A stretch of 64,000 nt of DNA, taken from contig OZ241359.1 in assembly GCA_965199705.1 (NCBI GenBank), forward strand, positions 806,001 through 870,000, given 5' to 3'. The notes under the pieces are model-generated. The model was not told where the DNA came from, did not search any database, and saw only the letters and a program-made list of their open reading frames with translations. Below, piece after piece: positions 50,587 to 59,825 of this stretch. Source of the DNA: Azophilus sp965199705 (lineage in GTDB: Bacteria > Pseudomonadota > Gammaproteobacteria > Pseudomonadales > Azotimanducaceae). Made by a program: the position numbers and the translations under genes. The stretch's first letter is position 1. The number at the start of each line of letters is the position of its first letter.

Positions 50587-52815
50587 ATGTCTGTGAAGAA
50601 TCTTGCCCGGATACTCGGTCTCGTGGGCCTGATTGCAGGGTTGCCTGGCATTGTCCTGGCCAGCGAGGCGTCCGAGCGGCGCTCGGTGATCGAGGAAGTG
50701 GTGGTGACCGCGCAGAAGCGGGAACAGAACGTACAGGATGTCGGCATCGCCATCAGCGCGGTGACCGGTGAGCAGATGCGCCAGCTCGGCTACGGCAATG
50801 CCCAGCAGGTGACGGCCATGGCGCCAGGCGTGCATACGGTGCAGCCGAACGGCGAAGCCAACTACGCCATCGCCATGCGCGGCGTTGCCGCCAACGACTT
50901 CACCACCAATGTGGAAAGCCCGGTGGCCGTCTATCTGGATGAGGTTTATATCAGCCAGATGTCGGGCACGGGATTCATGTTGTTCGACATGGAGCGGGTG
51001 GAGATGCTGCGCGGTCCGCAGGGCACCCTGTACGGGCGCAACGCCACCGGCGGCCTGGCCCATTTCGTGACCGTGAAGCCGTCTGCGGATGAAGTAGATG
51101 GCTACGCGCAGTTCACCGTGGGCCGTTACGAGCAGGTCAAGTTCGAGGGCGCCATCGGCGGGCCTCTGGCCGATACGGTGTCGGTTCGCCTGTCCATGGC
51201 CACGCACAACAACGATGGTTACGTCCAGAACCGGCTTCTGGATCAGCGCCTGAACAACGCCAATGACTGGGCCGGGCGCCTGCAGCTGCTGTGGGAGCCA
51301 ACGGATACGGCGTCCATGCTGTTGAGCGCACGGCTTTCCGGCCAGGACATAGACACTGGCTTCTTCGAGCACGTCACGGCCAACACAGACGGCGTCGCAA
51401 CACCCGACGAGGTCAACACTGTACTCGGATACATCGACAACGACGGCGACCCCTATGCCGGGGATTACGACCGGGCTGGCTTCAACGATCTGGAGACAGC
51501 TGGCTACACCGCCACCTTCAAATGGGATTTCGAACCCTTCACGCTCACCTCGATTACGGACTATTCCACCGTCAAGCGGGATTACATCGAAGATTCGGAC
51601 GCCTCGCCGGCGCCCTTTTTCAACTTCTTCCTGACCACCGACGCCAAGCAGTTTTCCCAGGAGCTGCGCCTGAACGGCGCCACCGGCAACACCGACTGGG
51701 TGGCCGGCTTCTACTATCTCGACCTGTCGGTGAATGATTCCAACGGCGCCGAGACCGAACCCTTCATTACCTACGAATTCGAGATCGACACGCCGGCGAT
51801 GTCCGGCCTCGACAATCCCTATGAGACCAACACCCAGTCGCTGTCGCTGTTCGGGCAGGTGGAGCGCAGCCTGACCGAGCAATTGACCGGCATTCTCGGT
51901 GCGCGCTGGATTCGCGACGAGAAGGACCATGAATACGTCCTCAACGTGGTGGATTTCCTGCCGGGGACCGTGCACCGCAATGGTAACCCCAGCGTGCTGG
52001 CCCAGTTCGCAGCCTATTCGGGAGAGCGCAAGGACGACGAATTCTCGATCCGCGCTGCCCTGAATTACGACCTCACCGATGACATGATGCTTTACGGAAG
52101 CTGGAACCGGGGGGTCAAGGGCGGTGGATTCAATTCGCCTGTCTTCCCTCTGAGCCCGCCACTGGACTACGACGACGCCACCATGAGCTACAGCCCGGAG
52201 CGGCTTGACGCCTTCGAACTCGGCTTCAAATCGCGGCAGCTGGATGGCCTGCTGGTGCTCAACGGTGCTGTCTATTACTACGACTACAAGGATTATCAGG
52301 CGTTCCAGATCGTCGCCATCGACACGCTTACCACCAACGCGGACGCCGAGTCCTTTGGCGCCGAGCTGGAGTTGAAGGCGTCTCCGGCAGATGGCCTGGA
52401 TCTGATATTCGGTGCGGCCTGGAACGACGTGGAAGTCGATCTCGGCGGTGGCGGCCCGAAGACCACCTCGGTGCAATCACCGAAGTGGAATCTCAACGGC
52501 CTGGTGCGCTATGAGTGGCCGCTGGCCTCGGGTTCGGTGGCAGTGCAGGCGGACGCGGTGTATCGCTCCCGGCACGTGTTTGCGCTGTCTGGCCTGCCGA
52601 CCGTGGAGGAAGATGGCTATCTGCTCGCCAACGCCGCCCTGATGTACACAAGCGCTGCCGGCAAGTGGTCGGCCACCGCCTTCGTCCACAATCTCGGCGG
52701 GGTGGAACATCTGGTGCAGACCTTCGATCTTTCCGGCCCGAAGGTATTCGGCATGGTCGAGCAGTATTACAACCGCCCGCGCTGGTGGGGGATCACCCTG
52801 GCGGTGCACATGTAG
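50587..52815 (+). CDS. TonB-dependent receptor
   Basis: A 742-residue outer-membrane receptor. A signal peptide is followed by the TonB-box region EEVVVTAQKREQNVQDVGIA, a plug with PGVHTVQPNGEANYAIAMRG and the ERVEMLRGPQGTLYGRNATG motif, then the 22-strand barrel ending in an aromatic residue pair (VHM at the end, with ALAV before). The form VVVTAQKR..Q..P is typical of the large sphingomonad/gammaproteobacterial family for plant or algal compounds, siderophores or steroids. AAGGAG precedes the ATG. Confidence 0.93.
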   Translation: MSVKNLARILGLVGLIAGLPGIVLASEASERRSVIEEVVVTAQKREQNVQDVGIAISAVTGEQMRQLGYGNAQQVTAMAPGVHTVQPNGEANYAIAMRGVAANDFTTNVESPVAVYLDEVYISQMSGTGFMLFDMERVEMLRGPQGTLYGRNATGGLAHFVTVKPSADEVDGYAQFTVGRYEQVKFEGAIGGPLADTVSVRLSMATHNNDGYVQNRLLDQRLNNANDWAGRLQLLWEPTDTASMLLSARLSGQDIDTGFFEHVTANTDGVATPDEVNTVLGYIDNDGDPYAGDYDRAGFNDLETAGYTATFKWDFEPFTLTSITDYSTVKRDYIEDSDASPAPFFNFFLTTDAKQFSQELRLNGATGNTDWVAGFYYLDLSVNDSNGAETEPFITYEFEIDTPAMSGLDNPYETNTQSLSLFGQVERSLTEQLTGILGARWIRDEKDHEYVLNVVDFLPGTVHRNGNPSVLAQFAAYSGERKDDEFSIRAALNYDLTDDMMLYGSWNRGVKGGGFNSPVFPLSPPLDYDDATMSYSPERLDAFELGFKSRQLDGLLVLNGAVYYYDYKDYQAFQIVAIDTLTTNADAESFGAELELKASPADGLDLIFGAAWNDVEVDLGGGGPKTTSVQSPKWNLNGLVRYEWPLASGSVAVQADAVYRSRHVFALSGLPTVEEDGYLLANAALMYTSAAGKWSATAFVHNLGGVEHLVQTFDLSGPKVFGMVEQYYNRPRWWGITLAVHM

Positions 52816-52904
52816 CCTGAACATTGCCTCAGGACGGTTCGCCATCGGCCCTGCCTGCCGATGTCTGAATCGTCGTCAATTTGCTCGGGCAGCGCCGATC
52901 AGAA

Positions 52905-52985
52905 GAGCAGGGCATTCTGTTGCCAGATGGCGCAGAATTGTGTTGGAGTTCTTTACTGGGTGTGACGCTGGTCGCGTCGGCACGG
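52905..52985. repeat. Direct repeat A flanking the ATPase cassette
   Basis: Begins GAGCAGGGCATTCTG and continues TTGCCAGATGGCGCAGAAT and GGGTGTGACGCTGG. It matches the segment at 54511-54590 with about 75-80 percent identity and short gaps. It lies between the receptor gene and the ATPase gene. Confidence 0.6.
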
Positions 52986-53035
52986 GCGTTTGCCCAAGCT
53001 GATCGTGGCCGGGCTCCCCGATTCGGAGAAAGGCC

Positions 53036-54313
53036 GTGATTACTGCACTCCGGTTGCATGACTTCAAGAATTTCGTCAGCGAGACTCTCCAGATCGGCCC
53101 GTTCACGGTCATCGTCGGCGTCAATGCCAGTGGCAAGAGCAACCTGCGCGACGCCTTCCGGTTCTTGCACGGTATCGGCCGCGGCTACTCATTGGCGGAA
53201 ATCATCGGCGGAAAATACGGAGCCGGTGGGCAGATCGAGTGGGCGCCAATCCGGGGCGCCATCAACGAAATCACTCGCTGGGGGACCTCGGCATTTTCCA
53301 TTGAAGTCGATCTGCAAATGCACAAGGGAAAGTCAGCCACCTATTGCATCAAGGTCGGATACAACAAGGAAAATCCGGGCGACTTTCGGGTAGAGCACGA
53401 GGAATTAAGGCTTCAACGCGATACGATCTATACCTCCTACCCTCCAGAACCCGATCCTGTGCGCAAGCAAGATGATGATGCCCATCTGTTGCTGCGCATG
53501 GCAAAGACCGGCACACAAAGAAAGTACGGCAACAAAGTAGCGGTCCGATGGGACCGTCCTGCATTGTCACAAATTCAGGACATCAAGCCTGTCATGCGTG
53601 TCCACAAGGATTGCGTACGACAGGTTCTTGATCTGCTGGGGCATTGGCGTTTTCTCGAACCGATGCCTGACCTGATGCGCCAGCCTGCTTTTCCCGGGCA
53701 AACGGTTCTGGGTGACAGAGGCGAGAATCTGGCCACGGTATTGCAGCAAATTCATGCTGACGAACACCGCAGAGAAATCCTGTTCCAGTGGATACGCGAT
53801 CTGACGCCGATGGATGTTGTTGATCTTGAGTTCCGGAGCGACCCCACAACCAGTCTGGTCAACCTTGTAATTCATGAGGCTGATGGCAATAGCACTTCGG
53901 CCTACAGCGCCTCTGATGGAACCCTGCGGTTTCTTTCCATGCTGGCGGCGCTTCTGGACAAGGGCCGTGCGCACCTCTACGTTTTTGAAGAAATAGACAA
54001 TGGCACTCATCCGGCTCGCCTGCATCTGCTGATTGACCTGATCGAACAGCAAACAGCCGGGAATGCCGTGCAGGTTGTTACAACAACCCATTCACCGGAA
54101 CTGCTTTCAATGGTGAATGACAGCACCTTCGACAAGATGTCTGTTGTTTGCCGGCTTGAGAACACTGAGAACGCCATTGTCCGCCCGGTTTCGCAACTTC
54201 CCAATGCTCGGAAGATTCGCAAGTCCCAAGGCCTGGGGCGGCTCCTTTCCGGCGGCTGGATGGAAGATGCACTTGCTTTCACCGAAATCAGCGACGAGGC
54301 AGCCGATCGATGA
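53036..54313 (+). CDS. AAA-type ATPase with ABC-like ATPase fold (OLD/RloA-like)
   Basis: A 425-residue ATPase. The N terminus ITALRLHDFKNFVSETLQIG leads to Walker A VIVGVNASGKSNLRDAF (25-41). The signature region is SASDGTLRFLSMLAAL, Walker B HLYVFEEID (about 310-318), and a D-loop/His segment VVTTTHSPELLSM. This is the AAA_21/AAA_15 layout of predicted ATPases. It begins with GTG; GAGAAAGG precedes it. A 51-codon gene overlaps its end by 4 bp, the place where relatives have a second, larger gene. The pair is bounded by diverged direct repeats. Confidence 0.82.
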   Translation: MITALRLHDFKNFVSETLQIGPFTVIVGVNASGKSNLRDAFRFLHGIGRGYSLAEIIGGKYGAGGQIEWAPIRGAINEITRWGTSAFSIEVDLQMHKGKSATYCIKVGYNKENPGDFRVEHEELRLQRDTIYTSYPPEPDPVRKQDDDAHLLLRMAKTGTQRKYGNKVAVRWDRPALSQIQDIKPVMRVHKDCVRQVLDLLGHWRFLEPMPDLMRQPAFPGQTVLGDRGENLATVLQQIHADEHRREILFQWIRDLTPMDVVDLEFRSDPTTSLVNLVIHEADGNSTSAYSASDGTLRFLSMLAALLDKGRAHLYVFEEIDNGTHPARLHLLIDLIEQQTAGNAVQVVTTTHSPELLSMVNDSTFDKMSVVCRLENTENAIVRPVSQLPNARKIRKSQGLGRLLSGGWMEDALAFTEISDEAADR

Positions 54314-54465
54314 GAGTCCTGGTCATCCCTGAGGACTTCCGCAACGACCAATACATCCTGAAACCGTTGTTCGAGCGACTTGTAGCCGCTATCCGACAGA
54401 AATGCCCCGAAGACTTTGACGCACTTGCCCGGCGCATTGAAACAGTATTTGGCGCCAACCGATAG
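54310..54465 (+). pseudogene. Internally deleted remnant of the ATPase partner gene
   Basis: 51 codons starting MRVLVIPEDFRNDQYILKPL, a typical start of the gene that follows this kind of ATPase, then jumping to AAIRQKCPEDFDALARRI, which looks like the far C-terminal helix of such proteins. The frame is uninterrupted, so a clean in-frame deletion of roughly 130-150 codons is likely. The start overlaps the ATPase stop as ATGA. Coupling is preserved but the product is probably non-functional. Confidence 0.5.
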
Positions 54466-54510
54466 AGGCTGAGCTGCGCCGGAACCCACCGCCAGCCCGC
54501 AAACAACTCA

Positions 54511-54590
54511 GAGCGGGCATTCTGTGTTGCCAGATGACGCAAAAATGTGTTACGAAGCAGTTACCGGGCGTGACGCTTGACGCGCGGCCC
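54511..54590. repeat. Direct repeat B flanking the ATPase cassette
   Basis: Begins GAGCGGGCATTCTGTG, continues TTGCCAGATGACGCAAAAAT and GGGCGTGACGCTTG. It is the same element as at 52905-52985 in the same orientation, about 1.6 kb apart. On the minus strand both can be read as a similar short peptide (LRHLAT core), which suggests a dispersed intergenic repeat of this genome. Confidence 0.6.
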
Positions 54591-54629
54591 GCTTGCGACT
54601 GAACTTGCCAATGGCATGGAGTAACTGGG

Positions 54630-57614
54630 ATGGCTGATCGAACCTTGCGTTTTCTTGTTGGTTTCGGTGTTCTCGCCCTGTTCGCACAGGGCGCCCTGGC
54701 GCAGCAGGAATCAGAATCGGAGGCGGTGGCGGCTGCTCTCGAACCCACGGAAGTCGAATCGGCGTCGGAGGACGCCGACGAAGCACTCACCGAAGAGATA
54801 GTGGTGACCGGTTCCCGAATCCGGCGGGATACCTTCAGCAGCACCTCGCCGATCACTGTCATCACCGGCGAGCGCTCTGCGCTGGCGGGCCTGTTGGACA
54901 CGGCGGACATACTGCAAGGCTCGACGATTGCCTCCGGGCAGCAGATCGACGATTCGTTCTCCGGCTTCGTGACGGACGGCGGCCCAGGCGCCAACACCCT
55001 GTCGCTGCGCGGCCTCGGCGCCCAGCGCACCTTGATTCTGGTGAACGGTCGGCGTTGGGGTCCTTCCGGCGTGCGCGGCGCCACCAACTCGGTGGACCTC
55101 ACCGCCATCCCCAGTTCCATCGTCAGCCGTATCGAGATTCTCAAGGACGGCGCCTCCTCCATCTATGGCGCCGACGCCGTGGCCGGCGTGGTCAACGTGA
55201 TCACCAAGACCCGTCAGGACGCCTTTCAGGTCAATGTGTCCGGGGCGCTGCCCGGCCGGGGGGGGGGGGAGGCCTATGGCGTTGATGCCGTTTGGGGCAA
55301 GGTGGGCTCCGATTGGTCGTTCAACCTGTCCGGCGCCTGGTACAAGCAGGAACAGCTGGTGCGCACCCAACGTGATTGGGCAGCCTGCGACACGCGCCCG
55401 CGCTTGACGGACCAGGACGGCGACAATCCCGGCGGCTCGCCGGACAATCGTGACCCGGCCACCGGTGAGGAACTCTGCTTCGGCGCAATCTACGGGTTTG
55501 CGGTCAGCCCCTTCGGCTTCGCGCGCTATGACTCAAGCCTGGGGCCAGGCGCGGATCCTTCCACACCGGGCTATGATCCCCTCATCAACGGCGCCTTTGG
55601 CATCCCCTACTTTACCAGGATGCCAGCAACGGCGCTCGACAACGAAAACGCCGCCTTTTATCGGGATACGCGCAGCCCGTCCATCTCACAGATGGTGTCG
55701 AACTCGGAGAGATTCTCCATCACCGGCTATGCGGACAAGGACCTGGATCTCTTCGGCCAGACCGCCAATACTTTCCTGGAGTTCTACTTCAACCGGCGGG
55801 AAACCGAGTCCACCGGCGGCTACCGCCAGTTCTTCCCGGTCGTGCCGGGGTCCAGCGTCTCCAACCCCTTCGGCGCCCACGGTCCTCTGGCGGCCATCAA
55901 TCCGGCGGGATTTGCTGCCCAGCCGGTCATCATGACCTATGGCTTTGAAGACCCGGAGAACAAGGTGGAGGTCAACCGCATCAACGTGTTTGCCGGCATT
56001 GATGGCGATTTCAACGCCAGATGGGGCTACAACGCGCACGTCGGCTATAGCTGGTCCGAGGGCGAGTATGGCGGCGAGGCCATCCTTGATGACCGTGCGA
56101 ACGCCGCGCTCAACACGGCCTACGACACCGACGGCAATCTGGTCTGCGCCAGCAACGAGTTTCCCGGCTGCGTGCCGATCCAGCCCTTCACGGAAGAAGC
56201 CTTGCTGAACGGCACCCTGCCGGCGGATGCGGTAGATTTCATTGTCCGCGACATCCTGGGCAACACAGTGTACAAGAGCCTGCAGTTTTCCGGCTATGCC
56301 TCTGGTTCCTTGTTCGATCTGTTCGGCACTGAGTCCGTGAGTCTTGCGATCGGCGGCGAGGTGCGACGCGAGGAGATAGACGACCAACCAGACGAGCAGT
56401 CTCAGGCCGGCAACCTGTGGGGAAGTAGCTCGGCGGTGGTGACAGCCGGCAAGGACACGGTCAAGGAGGCGTTCTTCGAACTCGAAGCGCCGCTGCTGCC
56501 GCCCGGCACGCCGATGGCGGAGGAGGTGCTGCTGAATCTGGCGGCCCGCTATACCGATTACAATTCCTATGGCGATGACTGGACGGAGCGTGCGCAGCTG
56601 AGCTGGCAGGTGAACTCGCTGATTCGATTGCGCGGCACCTACGGCACCTCCTTCCGGGCGCCGGACCTCTTCGAGCAATTCCTTGGCGACCAGACCGGGT
56701 TTCTCTCCGGCTTGGCCGACCCTTGCGTCAACTATGGCGAAAACTCTCAGCCTGGGGATCCGGTGTACGACAATTGCGCATCACTCGGGTTGCCGCCCGA
56801 TCTCGGCAACGAAGGGGCGCCGGGCATCACGGCGATTACCGGCGGCAACGCCAATCTGCTGGCAGAAACCTCGGACGCCTGGACCGCCGGGGTGGTGCTC
56901 ACGCCTGAGCAACTCGGGCTCTCGGTCTCGCTGAACTTCTTCGAAATCGAACTGGAAAACACGGTCTCGCGCCCCAGCGTTGGCTACATACTGGGCCAGT
57001 GCTATACCTCGCAGGGCCTCACGAACGCCTTCTGCAGCCGAATCGGGCCGCGTGACGACATGGGTTTCCTGACCGGGGTGGACGCCTCGTTCCTGAATAT
57101 CGGCATCGAGCGCACCAAGGGCTACGACCTGGATGTGCTCTATGAGAAGACCTTTTCTCGCTTCGATCTCGCCATTGACTTCTCCGCCACCTATCTGGAT
57201 GAACAGTACCTGCAGCTATTCGAAGAGGAGTACGAACTCGATGGCCGCTGGGGTTATCCGGAATGGACGGCGGAGCTTGACTTCTACGTTGATTGGCGCG
57301 ACTGGCGCTTCCTCTGGGCAATCTCCTATGTTGGCCATACCCGGGAAGAGCGGGTCTTTGATCCCGACACCACCAATGTGGATCGGATTCGGCGCACCCC
57401 GTCCAAGGATTTCCACACGCTGTCTGCCCGCTACACCAGCCCCAATGACTGGCAGGTGATCGCAACGGTGCGCAATCTGTTCGACACGGACCCGCCGATC
57501 GTATCCGACGGCCAGGGATCCAACTCTGCCACCCGCATATTCAATACCATTCCGGGCGCGGGCTATGAGCTGCTGGGGCGCATGTTCATATTGCAGGTTT
57601 CCAGGCAGTTTTGA
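54630..57614 (+). CDS. TonB-dependent receptor (long type)
   Basis: A 994-residue outer-membrane receptor. After the signal peptide (LVGFGVLALFAQGALA) and a Glu-rich stretch comes the TonB box EEIVVTGSRIRRDTFSS, then plug motifs TLSLRGLGAQRTLILVNGRR and IEILKDGASSIYGADAVAGV, and a large barrel closing FILQVSRQF. The long form with VVTGSRIRR is typical of receptors for peptides or complex oligomers. The next gene, 49 bp downstream, is an S9 peptidase with a signal peptide, so peptide capture and cleavage are likely linked. A run of 12 G sits within the gene at 55258-55269. Confidence 0.92.
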   Translation: MADRTLRFLVGFGVLALFAQGALAQQESESEAVAAALEPTEVESASEDADEALTEEIVVTGSRIRRDTFSSTSPITVITGERSALAGLLDTADILQGSTIASGQQIDDSFSGFVTDGGPGANTLSLRGLGAQRTLILVNGRRWGPSGVRGATNSVDLTAIPSSIVSRIEILKDGASSIYGADAVAGVVNVITKTRQDAFQVNVSGALPGRGGGEAYGVDAVWGKVGSDWSFNLSGAWYKQEQLVRTQRDWAACDTRPRLTDQDGDNPGGSPDNRDPATGEELCFGAIYGFAVSPFGFARYDSSLGPGADPSTPGYDPLINGAFGIPYFTRMPATALDNENAAFYRDTRSPSISQMVSNSERFSITGYADKDLDLFGQTANTFLEFYFNRRETESTGGYRQFFPVVPGSSVSNPFGAHGPLAAINPAGFAAQPVIMTYGFEDPENKVEVNRINVFAGIDGDFNARWGYNAHVGYSWSEGEYGGEAILDDRANAALNTAYDTDGNLVCASNEFPGCVPIQPFTEEALLNGTLPADAVDFIVRDILGNTVYKSLQFSGYASGSLFDLFGTESVSLAIGGEVRREEIDDQPDEQSQAGNLWGSSSAVVTAGKDTVKEAFFELEAPLLPPGTPMAEEVLLNLAARYTDYNSYGDDWTERAQLSWQVNSLIRLRGTYGTSFRAPDLFEQFLGDQTGFLSGLADPCVNYGENSQPGDPVYDNCASLGLPPDLGNEGAPGITAITGGNANLLAETSDAWTAGVVLTPEQLGLSVSLNFFEIELENTVSRPSVGYILGQCYTSQGLTNAFCSRIGPRDDMGFLTGVDASFLNIGIERTKGYDLDVLYEKTFSRFDLAIDFSATYLDEQYLQLFEEEYELDGRWGYPEWTAELDFYVDWRDWRFLWAISYVGHTREERVFDPDTTNVDRIRRTPSKDFHTLSARYTSPNDWQVIATVRNLFDTDPPIVSDGQGSNSATRIFNTIPGAGYELLGRMFILQVSRQF
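55258..55269 (+). repeat. G12 homopolymer inside the TonB receptor gene
   Basis: Twelve consecutive G in the codons for Arg-Gly-Gly-Gly-Glu (residues about 210-214). The present length keeps the gene in frame. A tract this long can slip during replication and could switch the receptor on and off. Assembly error is also possible because long homopolymers are error-prone. Confidence 0.7.
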
Positions 57615-57663
57615 CGCCTGAGGCGGCTGGCGGCGTAAATCGCAATCGGGAGGAGGTGACAGA

Positions 57664-59628
57664 ATGAAGCAAACCCATTGGCTGGCAGCGCCGTGCTTGC
57701 TCGCTGCGTCGCTCATGGCAAGCACCGGCAGCGCCGAGGACAATCCGCTGGTGCCGCTGGTGCCGCTGGTGCTCTGGTCACACGACCCGGTGATCGACAG
57801 TGTGGACGTGACGCCGGACGGACAGCGTCTGGCGATGCTCACACTCAGCAATGTCAACGAGGCGCCACAGATCACGGTGCGGGATACGGCGCGCCTCGAC
57901 GCCGAGCCGATTGCCCGCTTTGCGCCGGAGGACTCCAAGGCGCTTGGCGTCAGTTGGCTCAGCAACGATGCCCTGCTGGTGATTGGGCGCATGAAGTACG
58001 ACTACAAGTACGGCGGCCGCACAACCCGCTGGTTTCGGAATCGGCTCTACGTTTATACGATCGACGAGAACGACCAGGTGGGTCGTCCGGCGCGGCTTTT
58101 CGACGACAATTCGCAGGTGCTGGGCGGGTCGGTGATCAATCGTCTGATCGAACAACCGGACAAGGTGTTGATCAGCATTGCCACCGAAGCGAGCGATCGA
58201 GCCACAGACCACTACGAGCTGGACGTAAAGTCGTTCAAGACCCGCCGGGTGCACCGGGGTTCTCCCATCAAGTTGGCGTTCACCAACTATCGGGGCGAGG
58301 TGTTCGCGCGTTCCGAGGTCGAGGGCGGCGGCGCCAAGGGGGCGCATATGCGCTTCCTGTACAAGCATCCGGAAACCGGCGCCTGGGAACACCATCACAC
58401 ACTGTATGCGCGCGACCGGGAAGGCATGTCGCCGGCTGGTCTCGACCCGGATGGGCGCACCGTGTATGTGCGCGACAATACCGGGCGCGACAAGGCGGTA
58501 GTGCGCAAGTACGATCTGGTCAGCCGCAGCCTCAGCGAGCCGATCTTCGCGCCGGACGGCAGTGAGGCGCTCGATATCATTCAGAGCCAGCATCCCGATA
58601 CCTACGGCGAAGTGATCGGTTTCCTGCACGCGGACGACCGGGTGCGGCGCACCTATGTCAGCCCGCGGTGGAACACGCTCTACGACCGGGTGGCGCAGGC
58701 GCTGCCAGAGGATCAGGTTCCGGTGATCGAGTCCGTGTCCGACGATTTCAACCAGATTGTCGTGCGGGCTTCCGGCGACAAGGAGCCGGGCGCCTGGTAT
58801 CTGCTGTCAAACCAGAAGGCGATGAGCCCGCTTGGCCGCTCCTATCCGGGCATAAATCCAGCCGAGATGAGCGACATGACCTTCGTCGAGTACGAGGCGC
58901 GTGACGGATTGGTGATCCCTGGCTACCTCACGCTGCCCCGGCGCGGCGAAGCGCCCTGGCCGGCGGTGGTAATGCCGCACGGCGGCCCCTGGGCGCGCGA
59001 CTACTGGGGCTGGGACCCGTGGGTGCAGTTCCTGGCAAACCGAGGCTATGCGGTGCTCCAGCCCAACTACCGGGGTTCTGAGGGCTTTGGACAAAAGCTC
59101 TGGCGCGCCGGAGACCGGGAGTGGGGCCAGAAGATGCAGGACGACAAGGACGATGGCGCCGCCTGGCTGGTGCGCGAAGGCATCGCGGACCCGGACCGCA
59201 TCGCCATCTTCGGCTACTCCTACGGCGGCTATGCGGCCATGGCTGCCGTCGTGCGCCCGAACTCGCCCTATCAGTGCGCGGTGGCCGGGGCTGGCCTTGC
59301 GGAGCTTCGCACCTTCGACAAGGTCACGTTCGAGGGCGACTTCATCCGCGACTACCAGAATCCGACCGTGGCCGGGCTTTCGCCTCTGGATGAGGTCAAG
59401 AAGGCCAACATTCCCATCTATATCTTCCACGGAGACCGGGACCAGCGCGTGCCGGTGGAGCAATCCCGCAAGTACTATCGCGCTCTGAAACGGGCTGGCG
59501 CGACCGTGGAGTACAACGAGGTGCCGGACCTGTGGCACAGCTATCCCTGGTTTCCCACCCACCGGATGGGTCTGTACGAGCTTCTGGAGGACTATCTCGG
59601 CAACCGTTGTGGCCCTGGGGGGTTGTAG
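57664..59628 (+). CDS. S9-family prolyl-oligopeptidase-like peptidase, exported
   Basis: 654 residues with a signal peptide (HWLAAPCLLAASLMASTGSA), a beta-propeller-like region and a C-terminal alpha/beta-hydrolase domain. Catalytic elements are the Ser in FGYSYGGYAAM (about 518-528), Asp in FHGDRDQRVPVEQ (about 590) and His in DLWHSYPWF (about 624). The oxyanion region is VVMPHGGPWARDYW. It probably cleaves peptides in the periplasm after uptake by the preceding receptor. GGAGGAGG precedes the start. Confidence 0.91.
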   Translation: MKQTHWLAAPCLLAASLMASTGSAEDNPLVPLVPLVLWSHDPVIDSVDVTPDGQRLAMLTLSNVNEAPQITVRDTARLDAEPIARFAPEDSKALGVSWLSNDALLVIGRMKYDYKYGGRTTRWFRNRLYVYTIDENDQVGRPARLFDDNSQVLGGSVINRLIEQPDKVLISIATEASDRATDHYELDVKSFKTRRVHRGSPIKLAFTNYRGEVFARSEVEGGGAKGAHMRFLYKHPETGAWEHHHTLYARDREGMSPAGLDPDGRTVYVRDNTGRDKAVVRKYDLVSRSLSEPIFAPDGSEALDIIQSQHPDTYGEVIGFLHADDRVRRTYVSPRWNTLYDRVAQALPEDQVPVIESVSDDFNQIVVRASGDKEPGAWYLLSNQKAMSPLGRSYPGINPAEMSDMTFVEYEARDGLVIPGYLTLPRRGEAPWPAVVMPHGGPWARDYWGWDPWVQFLANRGYAVLQPNYRGSEGFGQKLWRAGDREWGQKMQDDKDDGAAWLVREGIADPDRIAIFGYSYGGYAAMAAVVRPNSPYQCAVAGAGLAELRTFDKVTFEGDFIRDYQNPTVAGLSPLDEVKKANIPIYIFHGDRDQRVPVEQSRKYYRALKRAGATVEYNEVPDLWHSYPWFPTHRMGLYELLEDYLGNRCGPGGL

Positions 59629-59825
59629 GGATTGAATTCGTGTTCGTGTTGGATGCCAAGGCTGAGGTCAAGGCGCTGACTGACTTCAATAACGCTGACC
59701 CCATCTTGGATTATACTGGCCGGTAGAGTTGTTTTCCCCGGAGTCGGTCCGTTGATGGATCGCCTGGCAGGGTGTCCGGGTGTGGAAACAACTATTCTTG
59801 ACGACAGTAATTTCCGGGGGATTCC
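59629..59825. other. Intergenic region before the lipoprotein cluster
   Basis: About 200 bp. A TATACT hexamer near 59711 could be a -10 box but lacks a good -35 element. No gene is seen. Confidence 0.3.

Noticed and set aside
50473..52476. 667-codon frame antisense to the first TonB receptor gene
   Set aside because: Receptor plug and barrel motifs are on the plus strand; the antisense frame is a compositional shadow.
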